64,000 nucleotides of DNA. Origin: Flavobacterium cyclinae (lineage in GTDB: Bacteria > Bacteroidota > Bacteroidia > Flavobacteriales > Flavobacteriaceae). Each line of letters begins with the position of its first letter. The first letter of the stretch is position 1. A program made the position numbers and the translations under genes. The notes under the pieces were generated by a model. That model was given only the letters and a program-made list of their open reading frames with translations, did no database searches and was not told the DNA's origin. Where the stretch lies: assembly GCF_021172145.1 (NCBI RefSeq), contig NZ_CP089095.1, positions 2,108,001-2,172,000 on the forward strand, read 5' to 3'. Shown here in pieces: positions 36,168-44,414 of the stretch.

Positions 36168-37499
36168 TTAAATATCTCTATTGATATCCCAAGCTTCTAA
36201 ATAATCCGCAACGCGTTTTACGAAACTTCCTCCTAATGCTCCATCAACTACTCTGTGGTCATAAGAGTGCGATAAGAACATTTTTTGACGAATTCCAATG
36301 AAATCACCTTCTGGAGTTTCAATAACTGCTGGTACTTTTCTAATAGCTCCTAAAGCTAAAATACCTACTTGCGGTTGGTTGATAATTGGTGTTCCAAAAA
36401 CAGAACCAAAAGTTCCTACATTAGTAACCGTATAAGTTCCGCCTTGTGTATCGTCTGGTTTTAATTTTCCTGCTTTTGCACGGTTTCCTAAGTCATTAAC
36501 TGCTTTTGCCATTCCAACTAAGTTCAACTGGTCTGCATTTTTAATTACTGGAACAATTAAGTTTCCGTTTGGTAAAGCTGCTGCCATTCCTAAGTTAATA
36601 TTTTTACGTTTAATAATGTATTCTCCATCAACTGAAATATTCATTCCTGGGAAATCTTTCAACGCTTTAGCAACCGCTTCCATGAAAATTGGTGTAAAAG
36701 TTAACTTCTCACCTTCTCTCTTTTCGAAAGCGTTTTTAACTTTATCTCTCCATTTTACAATGTTAGTAACATCAACTTCAATAAACGACTGCACGTGTGC
36801 CGAAGTTTGAACCGATTCTACCATGTATTTCGAAATCAGTTTACGCATTCTGTCCATTTCCACAATCTCATCACCACCGTTAACAGAAACTGGAACTGTT
36901 GAAGTTTCAGGTTTCACGTTTGAAGTTGGTTTTGTTTCCAATACAGGCTGAGCACTTGCTACTGAAGACTGAACACTAGTTTGACTTCCTCTATTTTTAA
37001 TATAATTTAATAAATCTTCTTTGTTTACGCGACCATCTTTACCAGAACCAGCAATTGATTCTAATTCTGCTAATGAAATTCCTTCTTCTTTCGCAATGTT
37101 TTTAACTAAAGGTGAAAAGAATTTATCTGATCCCGAATAGTCGGGAGAAAAATCAGCTGGCGCTACAGTTTCCTTTGCAACTTCTACTGCTTTTGCAACT
37201 TCAGCAACAGCAACTGGCGCTTCTACTTTAACTTCTGGAGTTGCTGCAACGGCACCACCTTCGGTTTCGATAATAGCGATTGTTTGTCCCACTTGAACTA
37301 CATCATCGGTATTAAATAAAATTTCAACAAGTGTTCCTGCAACTTCTGAAGGCACTTCACTATCTACTTTATCAGTAGCAATTTCAAGTACTGCTTCGTC
37401 CATTTCAATTTTATCACCAACTTTTTTTAACCAGTTAGTAACTGTTGCTTCTGCAACACTTTCACCCATTTTAGGTAATTTCAATTCAAACTTTGCCAT
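36168..37499 (-). CDS. Dihydrolipoamide acyltransferase (E2) of a 2-oxo acid dehydrogenase complex
   Basis: A 443-residue E2 subunit: lipoyl domain (about 1-80, lipoyl Lys in EIATDKVDSEVPSE), a Pro/Ala/Val-rich linker, an E3/E1-binding domain (about 130-167; FFSPLVKNIAKEEGISLAELESIAGSGKDGRVNKEDLLNYI), a second linker, and the catalytic domain with SHSYDHRVVDGALGG (His and Asp of HxxxDG). It is a single-lipoyl E2, most like branched-chain or 2-oxoglutarate E2; I cannot choose between them. A dispersed palindrome lies in frame in the linker (37131-37146). A -7 element TATTTTTG is near 37539; no clear -33. Confidence 0.93.
   Translation of the reverse strand: MAKFELKLPKMGESVAEATVTNWLKKVGDKIEMDEAVLEIATDKVDSEVPSEVAGTLVEILFNTDDVVQVGQTIAIIETEGGAVAATPEVKVEAPVAVAEVAKAVEVAKETVAPADFSPDYSGSDKFFSPLVKNIAKEEGISLAELESIAGSGKDGRVNKEDLLNYIKNRGSQTSVQSSVASAQPVLETKPTSNVKPETSTVPVSVNGGDEIVEMDRMRKLISKYMVESVQTSAHVQSFIEVDVTNIVKWRDKVKNAFEKREGEKLTFTPIFMEAVAKALKDFPGMNISVDGEYIIKRKNINLGMAAALPNGNLIVPVIKNADQLNLVGMAKAVNDLGNRAKAGKLKPDDTQGGTYTVTNVGTFGSVFGTPIINQPQVGILALGAIRKVPAVIETPEGDFIGIRQKMFLSHSYDHRVVDGALGGSFVKRVADYLEAWDINRDI
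37131..37146. repeat. TCCCGA...TCGGGA palindrome inside the E2 linker
   Basis: TCCCGAATAGTCGGGA is a stem of 6 pairs with a 4-base loop. On the gene strand it is read in frame as part of SPDYSGSD just before the E1-binding domain. A longer palindrome of the same family, 44653-44670, is intergenic. Confidence 0.65.
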
Positions 37500-37583
37500 A
37501 TCTTTAAACTAAAGTTGTGTTTTTGTATTTGGTTTGCAAAAATACTAATTTTTCGTTCGATTTTTAAAGAAATCAATAATTTT

Positions 37584-38702
37584 TTACAACAAAATTATTT
37601 GTCCTCTATCGTTCGAATTATTACTTCCAATTAAGTAATTCGAACTCGAAATATAATTCTTAAAACTTAGATTTTTACTCATATTTAACTGCATAAAAGT
37701 AATAATTTCAGCAAAACTAAAAGTAGTCGTATCAAATATTATTTCTATGTTTTTTTGAGGTAGATTTACAAATTGATTAAAATCAGACAAATAAGTTGTT
37801 TTTTGAGGAAGATTTAACTCTAAATTTTCTCTGGAAAAAACTATATATTCATCAATAGTTCGAACTTCATTCTTTTGTTGATTCTTCTTCAAAAGACTAA
37901 AAACAAAACTTCCCACTTGCATCATGACATCAAAAACCCATGATTTTTTGAAGTGTTTTTTATAGAAAAATTGCATTGCTTCACGGAAACGTTTCATATA
38001 GGTTCCATCGCGAACAGTACTTTCGCCTTTATAATGAATCACCGAAGTTTCATGAAAATAATAATTCGATTTTCCCGTTTTCAAAACCAAATAACTCAAA
38101 TCGATATCATCAGAATACATGAAGCAATTTTCATCAAAACCACCGACTTCAAGATACAATTCGCGCTTCATTACCATAAAAGCACCCACCAAAATATCAA
38201 CTTTCCCTGTTTCGTTTTCCGATAAATGTTGGGCATAATATTTTCCGAAATAATTCGAAATTTTATACAATCCGAAAATCTTCGTAAAAGCCACCCAAGG
38301 TGTTGGAACGCCACGTTTACTTTCGGGAAGAAAATTACCAGCACCGTCGATTAGTTTACAACCGATTATTCCAGTGTTCAGTGTCCAGTTTTTAGTATTC
38401 AGTATTTTAGAAAAAGTATCTTCTGTAACTACAGTATCGGGATTTAAGACACAAATGTATTCGCCTTTGGCTTGGGCAACTCCGATGTTATTTCCTTTTG
38501 GAAAACCTAAATTATCTTTGTTTTCAATGAGTTTGATGTGAGGAAATTTGGTTTTCATCATCTTGCAACTATCATCTGAAGATGCATTATCTATAACGAT
38601 AATTTCTCCATCAATGCCTTCCAAAGCTTTTTGAACACTAAGAACGCATTGCTCTAAAAAATAGCGCACATTATAGTTGAGAATGATTACGGATAGTTGC
38701 AT
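37584..38702 (-). CDS. Family 2 glycosyltransferase
   Basis: A 372-residue GT-A fold transferase. Motifs: SVIILNYNVRYFLEQCVLSV (start), EIIVIDNASSDDS (about 34-46), ENKDNLGFPKGNNIGVAQAKGEYICVLNPDTVV (donor site), FMYSDDIDLSYLVLKTG, a basic YMKRFREAMQFFYKKHF region. It resembles rhamnosyl- or N-acetylglucosaminyl-type GT2 enzymes; sugar and acceptor unknown. The C-terminal 100 residues are extra. A low-complexity repeat is in frame inside the gene (38371-38410). It follows a toxin gene by 4 bases. Confidence 0.88.
   Translation of the reverse strand: MQLSVIILNYNVRYFLEQCVLSVQKALEGIDGEIIVIDNASSDDSCKMMKTKFPHIKLIENKDNLGFPKGNNIGVAQAKGEYICVLNPDTVVTEDTFSKILNTKNWTLNTGIIGCKLIDGAGNFLPESKRGVPTPWVAFTKIFGLYKISNYFGKYYAQHLSENETGKVDILVGAFMVMKRELYLEVGGFDENCFMYSDDIDLSYLVLKTGKSNYYFHETSVIHYKGESTVRDGTYMKRFREAMQFFYKKHFKKSWVFDVMMQVGSFVFSLLKKNQQKNEVRTIDEYIVFSRENLELNLPQKTTYLSDFNQFVNLPQKNIEIIFDTTTFSFAEIITFMQLNMSKNLSFKNYISSSNYLIGSNNSNDRGQIILL
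38371..38410. repeat. CAGTGTTCAGTGTCCAG word repeat inside the glycosyltransferase gene
   Basis: The plus strand reads CCAGTGTTCAGTGTCCAGTT, then TTTAGTATTCAGTATTTTAG. On the gene strand it is in frame as ILNTKNWTLNTGI. Similar ATTCAGT words are in intergenic DNA at 6455-6478, 21964-21985 and 41170-41250. Confidence 0.6.
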
Positions 38703-38706
38703 AAAT

Positions 38707-38988
38707 TTATTGAGAATCTTTTTTGTTGTTCCAAAAATACACTAATTCGACTTTTTTATCTTTCTCAATAATTCTATAAAATAAGGATGTTTGTTTGGAT
38801 ATAACAATTTTGTAAACATTTTTATGAATTTGACCAATTAAAGGATTAATCGATAACCTTTTTAAATTTTCATCAACTAACATGACAAAATCATCAACTT
38901 CTTTTTGATTCCATTTTAAATAAATAAAATCAATTTCTTCCATGTAAGTTTCAACAGCTAAAGGAACCCAAACAATCTTATATTCCAT
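38707..38988 (-). CDS. RelE/ParE family toxin
   Basis: A 93-residue toxin of the RelE/ParE fold: MEYKIVWVPLAVETYMEEIDFIYLKW, then ENLKRLSINPLIGQIHKNVYKIVISKQTSLFYRIIEKDKKVELVYFWNNKKD. The basic Y-R-I core is typical. It could be an mRNA interferase or a gyrase inhibitor; I cannot tell which. The start codon lies in the antitoxin gene (11-base overlap), as expected for an antitoxin-toxin pair. It is followed immediately by the glycosyltransferase gene, with which it may share a transcript. Confidence 0.88.
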   Translation of the reverse strand: MEYKIVWVPLAVETYMEEIDFIYLKWNQKEVDDFVMLVDENLKRLSINPLIGQIHKNVYKIVISKQTSLFYRIIEKDKKVELVYFWNNKKDSQ

Positions 38989-39202
38989 TCAAAAAAGGAT
39001 ATTTCTTTTTCAAATTAGACATAACTTCTTCATGCGTAAAAACAAGACCTTTGTCTGCTTGTTCAATACCCAGCTCAATCGCTTTTTTTACATGTTCTGG
39101 CAATTGCTCCCAAGCATCATTACTAGCAATAACTTCACTTTTAGGAGTTACTTCATAAGCTTCTGTTGGTTCTTCTATTTTATTTTTCTTTTTGGAAGTC
39201 AT
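38978..39202 (-). CDS. Antitoxin of the RelE/ParE pair
   Basis: A 74-residue protein (from ATG 39202), Glu/Lys-rich with a helical C-terminus (QLPEHVKKAIELGIEQADKGLVFTHEEVMSNLKKKYPF). That end matches the toxin-binding region of Bacteroidota antitoxins. Longer frame starts (ATG 39211, GTG 39217) exist but a -7 element at 39217-39224 overlaps them, which favours the start at 39202. The DNA-binding part is not recognised. Confidence 0.82.
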   Translation of the reverse strand: MTSKKKNKIEEPTEAYEVTPKSEVIASNDAWEQLPEHVKKAIELGIEQADKGLVFTHEEVMSNLKKKYPFLNGI

Positions 39203-39216
39203 AAAATGCATTTTCA

Positions 39217-39224
39217 CAAAGTTA
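39217..39224 (-). promoter_or_regulatory. -7 element of the toxin-antitoxin operon
   Basis: TAACTTTG on the minus strand. A TTG lies 25 bases upstream (39252-39250), a little beyond the usual spacing. Transcription would start near 39210, within the longest possible antitoxin frame. Confidence 0.55.
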
Positions 39225-39257
39225 GGAAATAATCTATAATCTTTAGATACAATAAAC

Positions 39258-39265
39258 TATTTTTG
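39258..39265 (+). promoter_or_regulatory. -7 element of the ABC-F gene
   Basis: TATTTTTG then CAC on the plus strand, 39 bases before the ABC-F ATG. No clear -33. It diverges from the antitoxin promoter, about 34 bases away. Confidence 0.5.
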
Positions 39266-39267
39266 CA

Positions 39268-39299
39268 CTTCTAAATTCTAACTTCAGAATTCTAAATTA
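39268..39299. repeat. Low-complexity word repeat (TTCTAAATTCTAACTTCAGA type)
   Basis: The ABC-F leader consists of TTCTAAATTCTAACTTCAGA and ATTCTAAATT, the reverse of the words at 13998-14026. Confidence 0.5.
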
Positions 39300-39304
39300 A
39301 AAGA

Positions 39305-41164
39305 ATGAATTATTTATCAGTCGAAAATATCTCTAAATCTTATGGCGAACGTGTGTTGTTTGACAACGTTTCGTTTGGAATTAACAAAGATCAAAAAATA
39401 GCTTTTATCGCTAAAAACGGTTCAGGAAAAACCACCATTATGAACATGATTAATGGTTTGGATGAACCTGATACTGGTCAAGTGGTGATTCGAAAAGAAA
39501 TCAACATGGCGTTTTTGTCGCAAAACAATAATTTGCAAGACGAACTAACCATTGAGGAAAATATTTTTGCTTCGGATAATGAAATTCTGAAGGTAATTGA
39601 ACGCTACGAAAAAGCTTTAGAAAATCCGAATGATGAAGAAGCGTATCAAAGAGCTTTTGATGATATGGACCGACACAATGCTTGGGATTTTGAAACGCAA
39701 TTCAAGCAAATTTTGTACAAACTGAAGTTGGAAGACCTGAAAATGAAAGTCAAAAACATGTCAGGTGGACAAAAAAAGCGTTTATCGTTAGCGATTATTT
39801 TGATTAGTAAACCCGATTTATTGATTTTAGACGAGCCAACCAATCACTTGGATTTAGAGATGATTGAATGGTTAGAAGATTATTTTGCTAAAGAAAATAT
39901 AACGTTGTTTATGGTAACACACGACCGTTTCTTTTTAGAACGTGTTTGTAACGAAATCATCGAATTAGATAACGGAAAAATCTACCAATACAAAGGGAAT
40001 TATTCCTATTATTTAACCAAAAAAGAAGAACGTTTGGCTTCTGAAAATGCAACAATTGACAAAGCGCAAAACTTATTCGTAAAGGAATTGGCTTGGATGC
40101 GCCGTCAACCAAAAGCAAGAACTACCAAATCAAAATCGCGTCAAGATGATTTTTACAAAATCAAAGCAGTTGCTGAAAGTCGCAGAAAAGAAAATGTTGT
40201 AGAGCTCGAAATCAACATGGAGCGCATGGGAAGCAAAATTATCGAAATGGTTAAAGTGAATAAAAAATTCCCTGACAGAACTATTTTAAATGATTTTTCT
40301 TATTCTTTTCAACGTGAAGAACGTATTGGAATCATTGGTAAAAATGGAACAGGAAAATCTACTTTCTTGAATATTTTAACGCAAACCATGCAGCCTGATT
40401 CGGGTAAAGTAATTATAGGTGATACAATTAAAATTGGGTATTATACACAAAGTGGAATCAACCCAAAACCAGGTCAAAAAGTAATCGACATCATCAAAGA
40501 ATATGGCGAATATATTCCGTTGACGAAAGGGAAAATTATTTCGGCTTCGCAATTATTGGAACGCTTTTTATTTGATGCCAAAAAACAATACGATTTCGTA
40601 GAAAAATTAAGTGGTGGCGAATTAAAACGTTTGTATTTATGTACGGTTTTAATTCAGAATCCAAATTTCTTGATTCTGGATGAGCCAACGAATGACTTAG
40701 ATATTGTAACTTTAAACGTTTTAGAAAGTTTCCTCTTAGATTATCCAGGCTGTTTGTTAGTGGTAAGTCACGATAGATATTTCATGGATAAGATTGTGGA
40801 CCACTTATTTGTTTTTAGAGGCGAAGGTGAGATTGAAGATTTTCCAGGAAACTATTCGGATTTCAGAGCATATGAAGATTCTATTGAACCTGAAAAAGAC
40901 GACAGCCCAAAAGAGAAAGTCAATTGGAAAGAAAAACAAACCGCTTCAACTGGTTTGAGTTTCAATGAACAGAAAGAATTCAATAAAATTGAAAGAGAAA
41001 TAAAAGATTTAGAAATTCAAAAGAAAGCTATCGAACAAGAATTCGCCGACGGAAAAGTTTCGGACGATAAGATTGAAGCTAAAGCCAACGAATTGCAAAA
41101 AATCATTCAGTCTTTAGAAGAAAAAGAAGAACGCTGGTTTGAATTATCGAGTAAAATGGAGTAA
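39305..41164 (+). CDS. ABC-F family ATPase (Uup-like)
   Basis: A 619-residue cytoplasmic twin-ATPase. First ABC domain: Walker A AKNGSGKTT (about 36-44), signature MSGGQKKRLSLA, Walker B LLILDEPTNHLDLEMIEWL. A linker and second domain with GKNGTGKST, LSGGELKRLYL and FLILDEPTNDLD. The C-terminal coiled coil (about 560-615, EFNKIEREIKDLEIQKKAIEQEF) is typical of Uup, which binds ribosomes or branched DNA. No membrane segments, so not a transporter. A TA pair diverges upstream. Confidence 0.93.
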   Translation: MNYLSVENISKSYGERVLFDNVSFGINKDQKIAFIAKNGSGKTTIMNMINGLDEPDTGQVVIRKEINMAFLSQNNNLQDELTIEENIFASDNEILKVIERYEKALENPNDEEAYQRAFDDMDRHNAWDFETQFKQILYKLKLEDLKMKVKNMSGGQKKRLSLAIILISKPDLLILDEPTNHLDLEMIEWLEDYFAKENITLFMVTHDRFFLERVCNEIIELDNGKIYQYKGNYSYYLTKKEERLASENATIDKAQNLFVKELAWMRRQPKARTTKSKSRQDDFYKIKAVAESRRKENVVELEINMERMGSKIIEMVKVNKKFPDRTILNDFSYSFQREERIGIIGKNGTGKSTFLNILTQTMQPDSGKVIIGDTIKIGYYTQSGINPKPGQKVIDIIKEYGEYIPLTKGKIISASQLLERFLFDAKKQYDFVEKLSGGELKRLYLCTVLIQNPNFLILDEPTNDLDIVTLNVLESFLLDYPGCLLVVSHDRYFMDKIVDHLFVFRGEGEIEDFPGNYSDFRAYEDSIEPEKDDSPKEKVNWKEKQTASTGLSFNEQKEFNKIEREIKDLEIQKKAIEQEFADGKVSDDKIEAKANELQKIIQSLEEKEERWFELSSKME

Positions 41165-41198
41165 TAATTAGTATTCAGTCGCAGTCGCAGTAAGCAGA

Positions 41199-41250
41199 GA
41201 AAACTGTGACTGAAAACTGTGACTGAAAACTGTGACTGAAAACTGTGACT
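41199..41250 (+). repeat. Four exact 13-base tandem repeats, containing a start codon
   Basis: GAAAACTGTGACT occurs four times in a row without change at 41199-41211, 41212-41224, 41225-41237 and 41238-41250. It is preceded by related words (AGTATTCAGTCGCAGTCGCAG). The GTG start of the next gene (41245) is in the last copy. The unit length is not a multiple of 3. Confidence 0.9.
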
Positions 41251-42096
41251 ATAATTAAATCCTATATAAAATTCCTTTTCCACTCCAAAAATGAACATGG
41301 AGTGCATTCGCCATTTGTGTTTGATTTGGTTACAAAATGCTTTTATGACAACATAAAATATCCAGAATACGAAGTATTAAAATCGTACCGAAAATCGCTT
41401 TTAGCAAATAAAAACACGATTGAAGTAACCGATTTTGGTGCAGGTTCACGAGTTTTTAAATCGAATGTTAGAGAAATTTCAAAAATCGCACAAACCGCCG
41501 GAATTACGTCAAAAAATGCGGAATTACTTTTTAGAATTGTTCGCTATTTTCAACCAAAAAGCATTTTAGAAATTGGAACTTCGTTAGGATTGGCAACAAA
41601 TTCTTTAGCTTTAGGAAACCCTGAAGCTTTTATAACTACGATAGAAGGGTGTAAAAACACACAAGATGTAGCAAAAAAGAATTTTGAAAAACAATTTGAA
41701 GGAGCATTTGGTAGAGATTTTAGCTATCCAAAACCAAATGTAAATTTTGTGACTACAGAATTTTCAAGTTATTTCAAAACCCATCACCCATCACCCATCA
41801 CCCATCACCTAATCTATTTCGATGGCAACCATTCCAAAAAAGCTACTTTAGCTTATTTTGAAGCGTTACTTCCAACTATTTCGAACGATTCTGTATGGAT
41901 TTTCGATGACATTCATTGGTCGGCTGACATGGAAGAAGCTTGGAAAATCATAAAAAATCATCCAAAGGTTTCGGTTACAATTGATACGTTTCAATGGGGA
42001 ATTGTCTTTTTCAGAGCCGAACAACAAAAAGAACATTTCATTATCAATCCAAACAAAACAATTAGTTCTCACTTGTTTGAAAGAATTCGTTTTTAG
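41245..42096 (+). CDS. SAM-dependent methyltransferase (class I)
   Basis: A 283-residue protein with a class I Rossmann methyltransferase fold. Motif I is KSILEIGTSLGLATNSLALG (about 106-125), an acidic loop ITTIEGCKNTQDVAKKNF follows, and then VWIFDDIHWSADMEEAW. It is O-methyltransferase-like. The only start that fits the conserved N-terminus (YIKFLFHSKNEHGVHSPFVFD) is a GTG inside the 13-base tandem repeat; a TGA lies in frame 12 bases before it. A CCCATCA tandem repeat is in frame near residue 180 (41780-41807). Substrate unknown. Confidence 0.82.
   Translation: MTIIKSYIKFLFHSKNEHGVHSPFVFDLVTKCFYDNIKYPEYEVLKSYRKSLLANKNTIEVTDFGAGSRVFKSNVREISKIAQTAGITSKNAELLFRIVRYFQPKSILEIGTSLGLATNSLALGNPEAFITTIEGCKNTQDVAKKNFEKQFEGAFGRDFSYPKPNVNFVTTEFSSYFKTHHPSPITHHLIYFDGNHSKKATLAYFEALLPTISNDSVWIFDDIHWSADMEEAWKIIKNHPKVSVTIDTFQWGIVFFRAEQQKEHFIINPNKTISSHLFERIRF
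41780..41807 (+). repeat. Four exact CCCATCA heptamers inside the methyltransferase gene
   Basis: CCCATCA repeated four times in a row, encoding THHPSPITHH in frame. The unit is 7 bases, so gain or loss of one copy would shift the frame of the last third of the protein. Confidence 0.85.
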
Positions 42097-42150
42097 TTGT
42101 AACAAATTCCTTTCTTTTTCTACTTATAAAAGTAGTATATCAACAATTCT

Positions 42151-42173
42151 GTCATCTCGAGCGAAGTCGAGAG
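42151..42173. repeat. CTCGAGCGAAGTCGAG dispersed palindrome
   Basis: GTCATCTCGAGCGAAGTCGA and GAG form a stem TCTCGA/TCGAGA around GCGAAG. This is a dispersed palindromic repeat I recognise from Flavobacteriaceae genomes. It lies 20 bases before the ABC ATPase gene. Confidence 0.75.
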
Positions 42174-42192
42174 GTTAAATTCTAATTTCATT

Positions 42193-42894
42193 ATGGCAAA
42201 TCCGTTAATCAAAATAACCAATATCAAAAGAGATTTCCCTTTAGGAAACGAAATCGTATATGTATTAAAAGGCATCGATTTAGAAATCAATAAAGGTGAA
42301 TATGTAGCTTTAATGGGACCTTCAGGTTCTGGAAAATCCACTTTGATGAATATTTTAGGTTGTTTGGACACTCCAACTTCTGGAACTTACATTTTGAACG
42401 GAAAACACGTAAGTGAAATGCAAGACGATGAATTGGCAGGAATTCGTAATAAAGAAATTGGATTCGTTTTTCAAACGTTTAACTTAATGCCAAGAACAAC
42501 CGCTTTAGATAATGTGGCTTTACCAATGGTTTATGCAGGTCATTCTAAATCGGAACGAGTTGAAAGAGCTACCGAAGTATTGACACAAGTAGGACTTCAA
42601 GACCGTATGGATCACAAACCAAATCAGTTATCGGGTGGTCAACGTCAGCGTGTGGCGGTAGCTAGAGCTTTGGTCAACAAACCATCAATCATTTTAGCCG
42701 ATGAGCCAACCGGAAACTTAGACAGTAAAACTTCGGTGGAAATCATGAATTTATTCAACGAAATTCACGCCAACGGAAACACTGTAATCTTAGTAACACA
42801 CGAAGAAGACATTGCCGCATATGCACACAGAATCATTCGTTTACGAGACGGTCTTATTGAAAGTGATTCACAAAATCCAAACATTAAAAAGTAA
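42193..42894 (+). CDS. ABC transporter ATP-binding protein, LolD/MacB type
   Basis: A 233-residue ATPase. Walker [10 protein letters not shown] (about 42-50), Q-loop [20 protein letters not shown], signature [16 protein letters not shown], Walker [17 protein letters not shown], switch His in VTHEED. This pattern is typical of the LolD/MacB group, which powers lipoprotein release or small-molecule export. No permease gene follows: a terminator and a MATE gene come next, so its membrane partner is encoded elsewhere. Confidence 0.9.
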   Translation: MANPLIKITNIKRDFPLGNEIVYVLKGIDLEINKGEYVALMGPSGSGKSTLMNILGCLDTPTSGTYILNGKHVSEMQDDELAGIRNKEIGFVFQTFNLMPRTTALDNVALPMVYAGHSKSERVERATEVLTQVGLQDRMDHKPNQLSGGQRQRVAVARALVNKPSIILADEPTGNLDSKTSVEIMNLFNEIHANGNTVILVTHEEDIAAYAHRIIRLRDGLIESDSQNPNIKK

Positions 42895-42912
42895 TTTTTA
42901 TATAAAAAAAGT

Positions 42913-42949
42913 AAGCCTGTCTTGATATTAAATCTCGACAGGTTTTTTT
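42913..42949 (+). terminator. Terminator of the ABC ATPase gene
   Basis: Stem CCTGTC/GACAGG with a partly paired inner region, followed by T7. Confidence 0.75.
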
Positions 42950-42950
42950 A

Positions 42951-42979
42951 TTGTAATCCTAGTAAAATAACTAACTTTG
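42951..42979 (+). promoter_or_regulatory. Promoter of the MATE gene
   Basis: TTG, an 18-base spacer and TAACTTTG. This matches the Flavobacterium consensus. It starts just after the upstream terminator; leader of about 10 bases. Confidence 0.72.
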
Positions 42980-42996
42980 CCAACTAATTTTTCAGA

Positions 42997-44367
42997 ATGA
43001 ACTTTTCCGACTACTCTAAAGAATTTTCACAAAACTTAAAACTCGCCTACCCTATTATTTTAGGAATGTTAGGTCATACCATTGTGGGAATTGTGGATAA
43101 CATCATGGTCGGAAAATTAGGTCCAACAGAATTAGCGGCGGTTTCATTAGGAAACAGTTTTGTCTTCATTGCTATGTCATTAGGAATTGGATTTTCAACA
43201 GCCATTACGCCTTTAGTAGCAGAATCTGATGGAAAAAATGATGTCGCTGGTGGTCGTTCGGCTTTTCATCATGGATTGTATTTGTGTACAATCTTAGGTG
43301 TGGCACTATTTTCTTTAATCTTTTTTGCCAAACCGTTAATCGCTTTTATGGGCCAACCCGAAGATGTGGTAGAAATGGCAAAACCCTATCTTGATATCGT
43401 TGGTTTTTCGTTAATTCCGCTAATTATGTATCAAGCGTACAAACAATTTGCTGATGGATTGAGCGAAACAAAATATTCAATGTGGGCAACCATTATTGGA
43501 AATATTACCAACGTTACATTAAACTATTTTTTAATCTACGGAATTTGGATTTTTCCTGAATTAGGTATTGTTGGTGCAGCTATTGGAACTATCGCTTCTC
43601 GTTTTGTGATGTTAGGTTTTATGCACTACATGATGAATTTAAAACCGAAATTCCATCCGTATTTTAAAGGATTTAGTTTGAAAGAAATTAAGAAGGAAGT
43701 CAACCAAAAAATCATCAAAATTGGAATGCCTTCTGCTATGCAAATGTTCTTTGAAGTAGCATTATTTACTGGAGCTATTTGGTTGTGCGGAATGATTGGA
43801 ACTACCAGTCAAGCTGCCAATCAAATTGCATTGAGTTTGGCATCAATGACCTTCATGTTTGCCATGGGATTAAGCGTAACTGCCATGATTCGTATTGGAA
43901 ATCAAAAAGGATTGAACGATTTTGTTACACTTCGAAGAGTAGCAATTTCCATTTTTTTATTAACGATACTTATTGAAGTAGTTTTCGCCTTGTTATTTGT
44001 ACTATTACACACTAGTTTACCTTATATTTTCGTAGATATCAACGATATTAAAAACCTAACCGAAAACTTAGAAGTAATCGCAATTTCAGCTAACTTACTT
44101 TTAGTAGCGGCTGTTTTTCAAATTTCCGATGGCTTGCAAGTGGTGGTTTTAGGAGCACTTCGTGGCTTACAAGATGCGAAAATTCCAATGTATATTACGT
44201 TTGTAGCGTATTGGGTAATTGGATTTCCTATTTCTATTTATTTAGGATTAGAAACCGAATTAAAAGCTGTTGGTGTGTGGATTGGACTTTTAGCCGGATT
44301 AACAGCAGCCGCGATATTTTTGTATATTCGCTTTAATTACTTAACGAAAAAATTGATTAAAAATTAA
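42997..44367 (+). CDS. MATE family efflux transporter
   Basis: A 456-residue membrane protein with twelve predicted helices in two similar halves. The N-terminal block (NLKLAYPIILGMLGHTIVGIVDNIMVGKLGPTELAAVSLGNS) is typical of NorM-like MATE proteins, with the conserved Asp in the first helices. It probably exports cationic compounds with Na+ or H+ import. It has its own promoter and is followed by a small acidic protein gene. Confidence 0.93.
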   Translation: MNFSDYSKEFSQNLKLAYPIILGMLGHTIVGIVDNIMVGKLGPTELAAVSLGNSFVFIAMSLGIGFSTAITPLVAESDGKNDVAGGRSAFHHGLYLCTILGVALFSLIFFAKPLIAFMGQPEDVVEMAKPYLDIVGFSLIPLIMYQAYKQFADGLSETKYSMWATIIGNITNVTLNYFLIYGIWIFPELGIVGAAIGTIASRFVMLGFMHYMMNLKPKFHPYFKGFSLKEIKKEVNQKIIKIGMPSAMQMFFEVALFTGAIWLCGMIGTTSQAANQIALSLASMTFMFAMGLSVTAMIRIGNQKGLNDFVTLRRVAISIFLLTILIEVVFALLFVLLHTSLPYIFVDINDIKNLTENLEVIAISANLLLVAAVFQISDGLQVVVLGALRGLQDAKIPMYITFVAYWVIGFPISIYLGLETELKAVGVWIGLLAGLTAAAIFLYIRFNYLTKKLIKN

Positions 44368-44414
44368 TAACGTACAGACAAGTCATTTACTAGTCTCAAT
44401 TAAAAATAAAAAAT

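Noticed and set aside
41199..41250. CRISPR-like or satellite interpretation of the 13-base tandem repeat
   Set aside because: The units are directly adjacent without spacers and the array has only four copies, so it is a small tandem repeat.
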